DNA of 56,891 nt from an uncultured Lachnospiraceae bacterium. GTDB lineage: Bacteria; Bacillota; Clostridia; Lachnospirales; Lachnospiraceae. The stretch is from positions 1 to 56,891 of the forward strand of contig CAJTVL010000024.1 of NCBI GenBank assembly GCA_910579425.1, in the 5' to 3' direction. Both the position numbers and the translations under genes were made by a program. This document shows, piece after piece, positions 7,045 through 15,716 of the stretch. Position 1 is the first letter of the stretch. Each line of letters starts with the position of its first letter. The notes under the pieces are model-generated. The model saw nothing but the letters and a program-made list of their open reading frames with translations, ran no database searches and was not told the DNA's origin.

Positions 7045-9339
7045 TCACAGCACCGGGCTTTCCGCCCTTGCCTTCAGCCGCAGGAACCTTCTGTCCACTT
7101 CCTCCTGCAGGCTCTCCACCACCGAGGCGTAGCATTCCTTCTGCAGGTGCTTTGTCCTCCCCATCATGGAAAGCCAGTCCAGAACAGGCACCTTTTTGCC
7201 CATGCTTTCCGGATCATAGTTCAGCGCCGTCTTGCCCTGCTCCACCTCATAGAGCGGAAAATAGCAGCAGTTCACAGCAGTTTCAATCACCTTGCGCTCT
7301 GTGGCGGGCCGGTCATTCCAGTTCAGGGGACAGGCGGACAGGGCTCTGATATAAGCCATGCCATGATTTTTGGCGTAATAGGCCGCTTTTGCCGCCTTGG
7401 CTATGAAATCCGTAGGATTGGACTCCGCCATGGTAGCTATATAGGGAATCCCCGTGGCCGCCATCATCTGGGGCATATCCTTGTGAAAAAAGGTCTTTCC
7501 ATACTGGTTTTTGCCCACGTGGGAGGTGGCGCTTCTGGCCCCCTTGGGAGTGGAGTAGGAAAGCTGATAACCTGTATTCATATAGCCGCCGTTGTCATAC
7601 TCAAACAGGATGAGCCTGTGATTGCGCAGGGCAGTTCCCAGGGCGGAACCCATGCCAATATCCATGCCCCCGTCTCCGCTTACCATGATAAAGATAATGT
7701 CTCCGGCAGGAATTTCTCCCTTTTCCTGCTTCCGGTAACAGATCTCCGCAAGGCCGCTTAAGGTAGCCGGGCCGTTCTGAAAGAGATTGTGCAGATAGGG
7801 CACCTTAAAGCTGGTGCGGGGATACGGCGTGGTAACAATCATCCCGCAGCCTGTGTGGAAAAGCAATACCACAGGATCCTCGATAGAACGGAGCAGGAGA
7901 TTCAGGTTTACGGGAATGCCGCAGCCCGGACAGGCTCCGTGCCCCGGGGCAAGCCGTTTGGGGATGGCCGCGGTGGCATTTAAGCTGTTTCCGCTTACCT
8001 GAACCTTTCCCGCTTCCCCTTCTTTGACCTGGATAATGCCCAGCTTCGTCTTTTCGGCGGTAAGAGGTGCAAAGAAAGGCTCCTCATCCTGACGCCGTCC
8101 TGCATCCGGAAGGCCGGCTGACCTCTCCGGGCAGCTCTCCCCGGCTGTCCCCTTCTCTTTCCCGGGCGTCACTCCATAATACTCAAAGTCCGGTGTATCG
8201 GCACGCTCGGCCCACTCGATCATACTGACGGCGTCTTCCACAAAGAAATCCTTGCCTCCAAGGCCATAGACCAGGCTTTTGATCTGCACGGAAACGCTCT
8301 CCCTGCCGAATCTCTGCACAGCCGCCCGCACTTCCAGGGAAAGATTACCGCCTCCGGCTCCATAGCTGTCCTGCCTGTCGGCAACCAGAAGCGTCCTGGC
8401 GTTTTTGCAGCAGGAAAAAAGCTCCTCTGCCGGAAAGGGGCGAAGGGTCTGAACGGTGAGCGCACCTGCCTTTTTCCCTTTTTTCCGGAGCCGGTCTATG
8501 GCGTCCTTTGCAGTCTCATAGGAAGAACCCAAAAGAACCAGGATCGTTTCCGCATCCTCACAGCAATATCCCTCCACGCTCTCATAACTGCGGCCGGACA
8601 GCTTTTCATATTCCCTGAAAAGACCGGGAAGTATTTTTCCCGCCTCTGCCATGGCAAGATGAAGCTGATACCGGTTATTGATCAAATCCGGCTCATTCAT
8701 ATAGGAGCCCACGGTGATGGGATGCTCCAAATCCAGAAAAGGATACTCCTCCTTCTTTTCCCCCAGGAAATCCCGCACCGCACTTTCCTTTTCAAAGCGC
8801 ATACATCTTCTTTTCTGATGGCTGGTAAAAAAGCCGTCATAAGCCACGATCACCGGCAGCCGTACGGCTTCCGCCAGCTTCAGCGCGATGATATTGAAGT
8901 CATACACTGCCTGCACGCCGTGGGCAAAAAGAATGGGCCAGCCTGCGCCTAACATAAACATGATGTCGCTGTGATCCCCTTTGATAGATAAGGGACCCGA
9001 TATGGTACGGCACACCACATTCATCACCATGGGATACCTGGTGCCGGACTGCACCGGAAACTGCTCGATGGCATACAACAGACCGTTTGCACTGGTGGCA
9101 TTGATCACCCTGCCGCCCCCTACGGCCGCCCCGTAGCAAATCCCTGCCGCGCTGTGCTCTCCCTCCGCGGCAATCATGATCAAATCCGTCTCGCCGTTTG
9201 CCCGCATGGTATCCAGCCCTTCCGCAATCTGGGTCGAGGGTGTAATCGGATAATAGCCCATCAGATCATAGCCGATCTGCTTAATGGCAAGAGCCGCCAT
9301 TTCATTTCCGCTCGCGTATTCCATTACCTGATTTTCCAT
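7045..9339 (-). CDS. 2-oxoacid:ferredoxin oxidoreductase, fused alpha and beta subunits
   Basis: A 764-residue protein made of two usually separate subunits. Residues 1-395 are the alpha subunit (YYPITPSTQIAEG at 29-41; GEHSAAGICYGAA), and about 450-764 the beta subunit with CPGCG (470-474) and a thiamine-diphosphate site GDGGMDIG (555-562) followed by NGGYMNTG (583-590). A polar, low-complexity linker of about 50 residues joins them. The enzyme oxidatively decarboxylates a 2-oxoacid to an acyl-CoA and reduces ferredoxin. Sequence alone does not separate pyruvate from branched-chain or 2-oxoglutarate specificity. The start overlaps the stop of the upstream gamma-delta gene (TAATG), so translation is coupled. 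Confidence 0.9.
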   Translation of the reverse strand: MENQVMEYASGNEMAALAIKQIGYDLMGYYPITPSTQIAEGLDTMRANGETDLIMIAAEGEHSAAGICYGAAVGGGRVINATSANGLLYAIEQFPVQSGTRYPMVMNVVCRTISGPLSIKGDHSDIMFMLGAGWPILFAHGVQAVYDFNIIALKLAEAVRLPVIVAYDGFFTSHQKRRCMRFEKESAVRDFLGEKKEEYPFLDLEHPITVGSYMNEPDLINNRYQLHLAMAEAGKILPGLFREYEKLSGRSYESVEGYCCEDAETILVLLGSSYETAKDAIDRLRKKGKKAGALTVQTLRPFPAEELFSCCKNARTLLVADRQDSYGAGGGNLSLEVRAAVQRFGRESVSVQIKSLVYGLGGKDFFVEDAVSMIEWAERADTPDFEYYGVTPGKEKGTAGESCPERSAGLPDAGRRQDEEPFFAPLTAEKTKLGIIQVKEGEAGKVQVSGNSLNATAAIPKRLAPGHGACPGCGIPVNLNLLLRSIEDPVVLLFHTGCGMIVTTPYPRTSFKVPYLHNLFQNGPATLSGLAEICYRKQEKGEIPAGDIIFIMVSGDGGMDIGMGSALGTALRNHRLILFEYDNGGYMNTGYQLSYSTPKGARSATSHVGKNQYGKTFFHKDMPQMMAATGIPYIATMAESNPTDFIAKAAKAAYYAKNHGMAYIRALSACPLNWNDRPATERKVIETAVNCCYFPLYEVEQGKTALNYDPESMGKKVPVLDWLSMMGRTKHLQKECYASVVESLQEEVDRRFLRLKARAESPVL

Positions 9340-10445
9340 TACACTTCCCCTCCTTCCATTCTTTTTTCTGTGAGATAGGATTCCGATGTGACATAGCCGT
9401 CGGCTCCCGTTTTCTCATAATACTCCGGCATACGAAGAAGCGCCTGGTTAGGGAGAAAATAATCTTTTTGGGGATGCTCGGCCTCCAGGCCTCTGACCAG
9501 GGCATTGACCGGACAGACTTCCACACATCGAAGGCATCCTTTGCAGTGGTAATAATCCAGTCCCTGGTTCACCATCATCTCTCTGCCCTTATATTCCCCC
9601 TTTGCAAACTGGAATACCATATCCGGACAGGTGGAATCGCACAGACCGCAGTTGATGCATCTCTCCTTCAGAAAGACGGGGATGTAGCCCTGCCTTGAGG
9701 GGGAGAGATCAGAAACCACCGTGTTTCCATAGCAGGGATTAATCCCTCCCAAAGGCGCCGTTTCATATCCCCATTCTCTCGCCTGTGCCTGGCTTAAGTC
9801 CGGCATCTGCTTTTCTCCTTTTCTCCCCTGTATCCCGCAGGGCTTTTCCTGGATATGCAAAAGCCGTACCTCCTCGAAGCCCCGCCGGATTCCTTTCAGG
9901 TTTCCTTCCAGTGCATCCGGATATTTTTTCCCCAGGGTATCCGCACAGATTTTATTTACATTTTCGAGATCCGGAAACCCCATTGCCCTGGCGATCGCTC
10001 CCAGCATCACCACATTGATGCGGGAATGGGATTCCATGGCGATCTTCTGGGCGCTCACTCCATAGCATTTTTTTACTTTTACCGGGAAATGGGTCTCCAG
10101 GGCTTCCTGCCCATCCTCCAATCCCACAATCACTTCTGTGTTTTCACCACATCCTGCCCACACACTTTCATCTTTTAAAAGGGCCTGATGAAATACCACC
10201 AGCAAATCAGGGGAAATAATGGGAGAATGCAGCCTGATCTCCCTGTCCTTCTGACAATATCTGACATAGCCTTTTACCGGCGTTCCCGTTTTTTCGGAAC
10301 CATAGCTCGAAAAGCTCACGCTGTTTAAGTCCAGATATTTTACTCCCAGTTCTCCCAGCATTTTTCCGCACAGATTGGCTCCCAGCCCGCCGATACTCTC
10401 CAGCCTGATCTCATAATATCCGCCGTTCTTTATTTTTTCCTCCAT
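9339..10445 (-). CDS. 2-oxoacid:ferredoxin oxidoreductase, fused gamma and delta subunits
   Basis: A 368-residue protein. Residues 1-190 form the gamma subunit (GGLGANLCGKMLGE; SYGSEKTGTPVKGYVR), which closes over the active site and contributes to CoA binding. About 225-340 is the delta ferredoxin-like subunit with two 4Fe-4S motifs, CINCGLCDSTCP (263-274) and CKGCLRCVEVCP (301-312). It partners with the fused alpha-beta gene directly downstream, giving a complete enzyme from two cistrons. TGGAGG lies upstream of the ATG. Between the gamma and delta parts is a short linker with extra cysteines (Cys203, Cys238) of unknown role. Confidence 0.9.
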   Translation of the reverse strand: MEEKIKNGGYYEIRLESIGGLGANLCGKMLGELGVKYLDLNSVSFSSYGSEKTGTPVKGYVRYCQKDREIRLHSPIISPDLLVVFHQALLKDESVWAGCGENTEVIVGLEDGQEALETHFPVKVKKCYGVSAQKIAMESHSRINVVMLGAIARAMGFPDLENVNKICADTLGKKYPDALEGNLKGIRRGFEEVRLLHIQEKPCGIQGRKGEKQMPDLSQAQAREWGYETAPLGGINPCYGNTVVSDLSPSRQGYIPVFLKERCINCGLCDSTCPDMVFQFAKGEYKGREMMVNQGLDYYHCKGCLRCVEVCPVNALVRGLEAEHPQKDYFLPNQALLRMPEYYEKTGADGYVTSESYLTEKRMEGGEV

Positions 10446-10499
10446 AAAAATTAACCTCCATATGAAAAAACAGTATGTTCTTTTTCAAAGGAAATATAC

Positions 10500-10529
10500 A
10501 AAAAATCCGCGCAATTTTCATGCGCGGAT
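10500..10529 (-). terminator. Terminator of the LytTR-ABC operon
   Basis: Perfect 9-bp stem ATCCGCGCA/TGCGCGGAT with a 7-nt loop and six Ts on the minus strand. It separates the ABC permease gene from the oxidoreductase operon. Confidence 0.8.
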
Positions 10530-10549
10530 AGGGCAAAATAAGAATCGGT

Positions 10550-11386
10550 TTAAGCCGTTAAATCCTTCTTTTTATAAACCACATAAGCTGCCAAAGCTGC
10601 CGCCGCCAGCACTAAGAGGCCGATTCCCATCAGCTCCGTCTGGGTCCGGCCGCCGGTAAAAATGTCCGTTCCGTTGGAGTAATAATAAGGGGTCAAATAC
10701 TTCAGCCCTTCCAGATCCGGGATCATCCGGCAGAGCAAATCCGCCACATACAATAAGATTGCAAACCCCAGAGCCGCTCCCACCTGTTTTTTCTTTTCAA
10801 AAGCAGACAGAAGAAAACATACGCTTCCGACTTCCAGATGCATCAAAAGCTGGGCTGCGTGAAACAGCGCCAGATTCCGGACAAACTCCTCTGTAAAAAA
10901 CTCCGCCGCTCCCTGTATCGTCTCTCCCTTCTGCAGAGTCTCCAAGGCCAGCGCAAATCCGGCAAGTTCCCACAAAATGCAGAACGCGTTGAACAATAAG
11001 ATCAATACCGCCATGGAGAGAAGCTTCCACAGCACGATATAGCCTCTGCCCAGGGGGAGGGTATTTAAAAATTCCGAGGTGTGTCCCTCCTCCTCCTTTG
11101 CCAGCATACACGCTCCTGTCATGGCTGCGAACATGGCCCCGCCTATAGCATAGATCAGCGCAACTTCCGTGGCATAAAATCCCTCCATGGTACTGACGCT
11201 GATCCGGTCAAGCCCCAGAGCCGTGGAAAACGCCCCCATCTCTGCGTAGGCCTGCGCCATCTGCTCCATGGATTCAGCCAGGCCCCCGAAAAGCCAGATA
11301 CAGCCAAAGCAGGTAAATCCGACACAGACCGTCCACAAAAGAAAAGACTTTAAATTGATCCTTAACTCATGATTTAACAAAACCAT
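10550..11386 (-). CDS. ABC-2 type transporter permease
   Basis: A 278-residue integral membrane protein with about six hydrophobic helices (for example 18-34, 75-98, 115-140, 210-230, 252-270). Length and topology fit ABC-2 permeases of the kind paired with single-domain ATPases in bacitracin/lantibiotic self-protection or drug export. The phrase NTLPLGRGYIVLWKLL after helix 3 is typical of the coupling region. It is the last gene of the LytTR-DUF3021-ATPase-permease operon, 15 nt after the ATPase. The substrate is unknown. Confidence 0.82.
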   Translation of the reverse strand: MVLLNHELRINLKSFLLWTVCVGFTCFGCIWLFGGLAESMEQMAQAYAEMGAFSTALGLDRISVSTMEGFYATEVALIYAIGGAMFAAMTGACMLAKEEEGHTSEFLNTLPLGRGYIVLWKLLSMAVLILLFNAFCILWELAGFALALETLQKGETIQGAAEFFTEEFVRNLALFHAAQLLMHLEVGSVCFLLSAFEKKKQVGAALGFAILLYVADLLCRMIPDLEGLKYLTPYYYSNGTDIFTGGRTQTELMGIGLLVLAAAALAAYVVYKKKDLTA

Positions 11387-11401
11387 TCTTCCTAACCTCC
11401 T

Positions 11402-12259
11402 TCAACTTTCCTTCTCTTCTTCCCGCTCATAAAAACGCATAAACAACTCCTCCAGCGAGGGCTCTTCGATCAGGATGTCCTCCACATTTCGATCCGCCAG
11501 ATTTTTGATCAGTTCCTTCATATTTCCGGTATAGGAAAATTTCTTTGTCTCTCCGTCTTCCTTCAGCCTCACAAGGCGCAGATCCGATCTGGAAAGGTTC
11601 TCCACCGTATCCGACCTTAAAATACGGCCGTCCTTTATGACGGCTGCATTTTTGCAATAGGATTTCACCTCCGAAAGCACATGGGAGGACAGGAAGCAGG
11701 TGGTTCCCTGACGGTTGTACTCTAAAAGAAGCCTGAAAAATACCTCCTGCATGAAAGGATCCAGCCCGGAAGTTGGTTCGTCCAGGATCAGGAGGCGGGG
11801 GCCATGCTGCATGGCGCACACAATACTGACCTTCTTGCGGTTTCCAAGGGAAAGCTCTTCTATTTTTCTCTCCCCGTCCACCTGTAAAAGCTCGCAAAGC
11901 CTCCCCGCTTCCCGGGCGCAGTCCTTCTGCCTTGCCCTGGCCGCAAGGGAAATGACATCCTTTACTTTCATGGAGGGATAAAACATTGCCTCTGACGGCA
12001 TGTAACCCACCTGACTTAAAATTTCCTTTTGCTGCCGTCCGGCCTCCATCCCCAGAAGCTTTACCTCTCCTGCCTGAAAATGAATCAGCCCTAACATGCT
12101 CCGGATGGTGGTGGACTTCCCCGCTCCGTTTGGCCCCAGGAAGCCAAAGATGTCTCCCGCCTTCACTTTCAGCGAAATATCCCTTACCCCCCTGTGTTTC
12201 CCATAGGACTTGGTGAGGCCTTTGATTTCAATTGCATTTTCCGTTTTATCGCCGGTCAT
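11402..12259 (-). CDS. ABC transporter ATP-binding protein
   Basis: A 285-residue ATPase with Walker A GPNGAGKST (about 39-47), signature LSLGNRKK (about 137-144), Walker B LLILDEPTSGLDP (about 158-170) and the switch-histidine region SSHVLSEV. The C-terminal 60 residues (NLADRNVEDILIEEPSLEELFMRFY) are typical of export ATPases that pair with ABC-2 permeases. The gene overlaps DUF3021 by 14 nt, so translation is coupled. Probably an exporter; the cargo is unknown. Confidence 0.9.
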   Translation of the reverse strand: MTGDKTENAIEIKGLTKSYGKHRGVRDISLKVKAGDIFGFLGPNGAGKSTTIRSMLGLIHFQAGEVKLLGMEAGRQQKEILSQVGYMPSEAMFYPSMKVKDVISLAARARQKDCAREAGRLCELLQVDGERKIEELSLGNRKKVSIVCAMQHGPRLLILDEPTSGLDPFMQEVFFRLLLEYNRQGTTCFLSSHVLSEVKSYCKNAAVIKDGRILRSDTVENLSRSDLRLVRLKEDGETKKFSYTGNMKELIKNLADRNVEDILIEEPSLEELFMRFYEREEEKES

Positions 12260-12734
12260 CTCTTATGATCTCCTTTTCTTTCCTATTTTCCTTCTTAAAT
12301 TCCGCCAGCATCTTATTGAGCTTTTCCGTATCTGCCGCCCGCTTAATCTTATTTGCCAGATAGACAAAATAATGGACGAATATTATATAGATGAGAAACA
12401 GCACCGCTGCCAGAATACTTCTGTCAAACCATGCCAGCGCGCAGGAGACTCCTCCATAAAAGAGCGTGCAGAAAATAATCCCCAGTATATCCTTACGCTC
12501 CAGCCGCTCCGCTTCGTCAGAATTATGAAACAGGTAGACCTGTATATATCCCGCTCCATATGCGGTAAGTATCATCTCAAACAGAATTACCATGCTCGCC
12601 ATATAAATTCCCCGGCTCAGCAGATATGCAAAATAAAAGAACACCTCACAGGCAAAATACAGACACGCCTTATATTCGATCACAACCTCCCGGCTCAGAA
12701 TCGTTCTGAATTTCTCCCATCCTCTATTCCTCAT
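12246..12734 (-). CDS. DUF3021-like membrane protein
   Basis: A 162-residue protein with four predicted membrane helices (about 22-42, 50-70, 85-105, 110-130) and a charged, Lys/Glu-rich cytoplasmic tail. The size, topology and position directly after a lone LytTR gene match DUF3021 proteins, which act in some bacteria as membrane inhibitors of the LytTR regulator. It overlaps LytTR by 11 nt upstream and the ATPase by 14 nt downstream. Assignment rests mainly on this context. Confidence 0.65.
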   Translation of the reverse strand: MRNRGWEKFRTILSREVVIEYKACLYFACEVFFYFAYLLSRGIYMASMVILFEMILTAYGAGYIQVYLFHNSDEAERLERKDILGIIFCTLFYGGVSCALAWFDRSILAAVLFLIYIIFVHYFVYLANKIKRAADTEKLNKMLAEFKKENRKEKEIIRDDRR

Positions 12735-13179
12735 CTTCCTCCGCCCCTCCTTTCAGCCTCTGCCTGAGGTCTTTGGCATACTTTCGGGAGATCATCACCT
12801 GCTCTCCGTTCTCCATAGTGGCGCAAATCCGGTTTCCCGGCTCGCTTTTCAAATGACTGATCTTGTACAAGTTGATCACCATGGACTTGGAACAGCGCAA
12901 GAACCCTCTTCCCTCAAAGCCTGCCGCCGCCGTCCAGAGGCTGATTTTCACCTGCAGGACCCGGTCCGCCAGATAGGCGTATACAACTCCGTCCACACTT
13001 TCCAGATACAAAATATCCTCCGGCGTCAGCAGAAAGGTCTGCCCTTCATAAAAAGCGCAAAGCTTCTGCCCGAATCCCTGCACCATTCCCGCAATCGCTT
13101 CGATCTGTCCGTTCATCTGGCGGTATCGGATGATTACCTCGTCTTCTCCCTGGGAAATCCTGCTCATGGTCAGCTTCAT
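12724..13179 (-). CDS. LytTR-domain DNA-binding regulator without receiver domain
   Basis: A 151-residue protein. The C-terminal two thirds are a LytTR domain (EDILYLESVDGVVYAYL; FLRCSKSMVINLYKI; MISRKYAKDLRQRL). There is no receiver domain, so it is not a classic response regulator. AAAGGACGGG lies just before the ATG at 13179; the longer open frame upstream has no such signal. It heads a four-gene overlapping operon with DUF3021 and an ABC exporter and probably regulates its own operon, with activity gated by the DUF3021 partner (known for related LytTR regulatory systems; inference here). Confidence 0.85.
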   Translation of the reverse strand: MKLTMSRISQGEDEVIIRYRQMNGQIEAIAGMVQGFGQKLCAFYEGQTFLLTPEDILYLESVDGVVYAYLADRVLQVKISLWTAAAGFEGRGFLRCSKSMVINLYKISHLKSEPGNRICATMENGEQVMISRKYAKDLRQRLKGGAEEDEE

Positions 13180-13343
13180 TTTCTTTTCCCGTCCTTTCTG
13201 CAGCCGCTCCTTTGCCTTTGTCTGATTGTATTGTAACAGATTCCGCTTTGTATGCAATGGTCTGCGGTCTAAGATACCTTTTTGGAGGCTTAAGTTGCCT
13301 GATCGGATAAAAACCACGAATGCCTGCATGGGCCTGCGCACAA

Positions 13344-13378
13344 CAAAAACAGTCCGGGGATTTCCCGAACTGTTTTTG
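13344..13378 (-). terminator. Hairpin after the FliD-like gene
   Basis: CAAAAACAGT (13344-13353) pairs with ACTGTTTTTG (13369-13378), with an inner CGGG/CCCG stem and one mismatch. It is symmetric in A and T content, so it could terminate on either strand. The rest of 13180-13455 shows no gene; it should hold the LytTR operon promoter, but none stands out. Confidence 0.55.
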
Positions 13379-13455
13379 CGGCTGTCGGCCGGCGTCCACT
13401 GCGATGACGGCACTCCTTCGCCAACATCATATATCATAACACTTTCTTACAGCTT

Positions 13456-14190
13456 TCAGCTTTTGTTACTGTATTTGCTTCCGGAGGTGAGCATATCAAA
13501 AATATCGCTCCCAAACTGGTTATAGGTATAACTCCCCGCATACAGGCTCTTGTTCAGAACCGCAAGGTTTGTCTCGGCATTGGCGAGAATATTGGCGGCT
13601 TTCTTGTTGAGGTCATTGACAAAAGAATCCTTCGTACAAAGGGCTTTCTGAATTTTGTCTGCATCCGCCGCCATAAATTTTTCTTTGTCCAGGGCAAGAC
13701 TGCCGTCCTCCTTCTGGGTAATTCCCAACTCTTCCAGCGTGCCCTTGGCATTCTTAAAGCAGCTCATGAGCTGGCTTAAATAAATCTTATTCACCTGACC
13801 GCTTTCCTCGGTCATGCCCTTAATCATGGTATTGTATTCGCTGACCAGCCCTGCTGCCTGGGAAGCGGCCTCTTCCTTGTATTGGGCAAGCTCCTCCTCG
13901 GTCATCTTCTCCCAATCCTTCTCCTGCCACTGCAGAAGCTTTTTGGTGCGTTCCTGCAGGCTCTGCGCCGCTTTCTTTATGGCGGTATAATTTTCCCTTG
14001 ACTTGGCATCCGCCTTGCTGAAACCGTTTGCCGTATTCTTATTTTTGATTGCGTCCAGCATGGCGCTTTTCCCGCTCTCCGAACTTCCGTTCATCATACC
14101 GCCTAAGGATGCGCTCTGTGACCGCGTCCTGGATCTGGCCTGGCTTAAAAGTCTGTTGCTGAGAATCAGCGAATTAATTCTTGTACTCAT
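13456..14190 (-). CDS. FliD C-terminal-like protein of unknown role
   Basis: A 244-residue, mostly helical, soluble protein without signal peptide. The stretch LEELGITQKEDGSLALDKEKF resembles the C-terminal part of flagellar cap protein FliD (hook-associated protein 2), and the N-terminus MSTRINSLILSNRLLSQ is flagellin-like. It is too short for a complete FliD, and no other flagellar gene is nearby, so a cap role is doubtful. GGAAGGAGC precedes the ATG at 14190, which overlaps the stop of the histidine kinase gene (ATGA), so it is translated with the two-component system. I do not know its function. Confidence 0.6.
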   Translation of the reverse strand: MSTRINSLILSNRLLSQARSRTRSQSASLGGMMNGSSESGKSAMLDAIKNKNTANGFSKADAKSRENYTAIKKAAQSLQERTKKLLQWQEKDWEKMTEEELAQYKEEAASQAAGLVSEYNTMIKGMTEESGQVNKIYLSQLMSCFKNAKGTLEELGITQKEDGSLALDKEKFMAADADKIQKALCTKDSFVNDLNKKAANILANAETNLAVLNKSLYAGSYTYNQFGSDIFDMLTSGSKYSNKS

Positions 14191-15701
14191 TTCTGCTCCT
14201 TCCCCTGAAGCATCACTGTCAGTAAAAACTCTCCTCTGCCGCTTGTATGCTTCAGCGTTCCATAATATTTTTCGGCACAATTCCTCATATTTTTAATCCC
14301 TAATCCATGAATTTCAGGGTCGGGCTTACTTGTCTGCAAAACAGTTCCTTCCCCGCCTTCTTTCAGGCTGCCGGAAAAGGCGTTTCTGATTTCAATAAAA
14401 AACATGTTTTCTTTTACATAGGCTTCCAGCCTGATATAAGGCTTTTTTTCTTTCTGTGAGGCTTCTATGGCATTGTCCAGTCCGTTATTTAAGAGAATGC
14501 TCAGATCAAAAGCGCTGATTCCAAGCCCCTCCGGGAAAATGAAATCCCCTTCAAACGGGATATTCTCCTGCTCTGCCCTGCGTATCTTGCGGCTGAGCAC
14601 TACATCCGTAACCGGATTTCCCGTGCTGCACTTCATATCCAGCTCGTCTATGGCAAGGCACATTCCGTCAAGATAACGGCGCATCTCTGTCTCGTATTTC
14701 CCGGATCCCAGAGTACTTTTTCTTTTTTCCAGAAGGAGCTCCAAATCCGCCACACAGTTTTTCATGTCATGACGCATTCCGCGGATCCCGTCATAAAGGC
14801 GTTCCACGTCCTTCATGTGCTCCTCCATGTCGCCGATCCGGCTGCGGTAAACCTCCAGCAGCAGCTCCTTTTCACTGCCCTCCACCAGCTTTTTCAAAAT
14901 CAAAGCGCTTAAAATGATGGAAAGCAGACAAAGCCCTGACACCACCGGCACCAGCAGCCTGGTCTCCGGATATTCATCCATCAGAATATGGAGCTGCGTC
15001 CCGTTCCATGCGTACATGATACTGCGAAGCATCACACAAAAGCAAAGCCCGGCACCGCTTGGCACTGCAAGAAACACTTCCTGCACCCTGGTAAGCTCCC
15101 TGCCCGTGCAGGGAAGATTTCTCTTAATGATCCTGATTACGTAGTAAAGTATCGTCACAAATACGCTATAAAAGGAAAGCTGCCACAGCGTCTGGTAAAT
15201 ACCGAAGATCAGGTCAAAATTGCGGATTACAAAGTTATTTCCTCCGATCACAAAATGTTCTATGACTCCGGATATAGTCCCCAGCAGCAGGGAAAACAGG
15301 GGATGGATCATAAACGCCACCAGTTCGTTTACGGTATATGCCGTGAATACCAGATAGAAGATCCTGCTCTTTTTTCCGGGATAAAAGAAACAGCAGTAAG
15401 CCAGCATAAGGGCTAAGCTGAGCGCCATGGGCAAAATACTTGCCCGGCTTGCCTGCATTCCCTCTCTGTTTCCATACAGGAGCCTTTGGGCGGCAGGCAG
15501 GTAACTGCAGATCAGATAAAAGACTGTAGTCACCGCCATAAAACCGGCCGATACCCGTTTCTTACTTTTTGTCCAACCATCCTCTGCGGAAAGCACTCCG
15601 CAAAGCAGATAAATCACACTGTATCTTCTTATCATGGCAAATGCCAGGTCCAGGCCCGCCAACAATACTTCCCCCAAAAACACCTCCTGCAAATCCGCCA
15701 T
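14187..15701 (-). CDS. AgrC-type GHKL sensor histidine kinase
   Basis: A 504-residue kinase. The first 270 residues hold about seven to eight membrane helices, followed by a coiled linker and a short GHKL catalytic region: phospho-acceptor helix GIRGMRHDMKNCVADLE (about 321-337), N box ILLNNGLDNAIEASQ and G box HGLGIKNM. Such polytopic sensors, like AgrC/ComD, typically detect peptide pheromones, but no AgrD- or AgrB-like gene is visible nearby. It lies 15 nt after the LytTR response regulator and overlaps the FliD-like gene. The ligand is unknown. Confidence 0.85.
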   Translation of the reverse strand: MADLQEVFLGEVLLAGLDLAFAMIRRYSVIYLLCGVLSAEDGWTKSKKRVSAGFMAVTTVFYLICSYLPAAQRLLYGNREGMQASRASILPMALSLALMLAYCCFFYPGKKSRIFYLVFTAYTVNELVAFMIHPLFSLLLGTISGVIEHFVIGGNNFVIRNFDLIFGIYQTLWQLSFYSVFVTILYYVIRIIKRNLPCTGRELTRVQEVFLAVPSGAGLCFCVMLRSIMYAWNGTQLHILMDEYPETRLLVPVVSGLCLLSIILSALILKKLVEGSEKELLLEVYRSRIGDMEEHMKDVERLYDGIRGMRHDMKNCVADLELLLEKRKSTLGSGKYETEMRRYLDGMCLAIDELDMKCSTGNPVTDVVLSRKIRRAEQENIPFEGDFIFPEGLGISAFDLSILLNNGLDNAIEASQKEKKPYIRLEAYVKENMFFIEIRNAFSGSLKEGGEGTVLQTSKPDPEIHGLGIKNMRNCAEKYYGTLKHTSGRGEFLLTVMLQGKEQK

Positions 15702-15716
15702 TTTCTTTCAGGCTTT

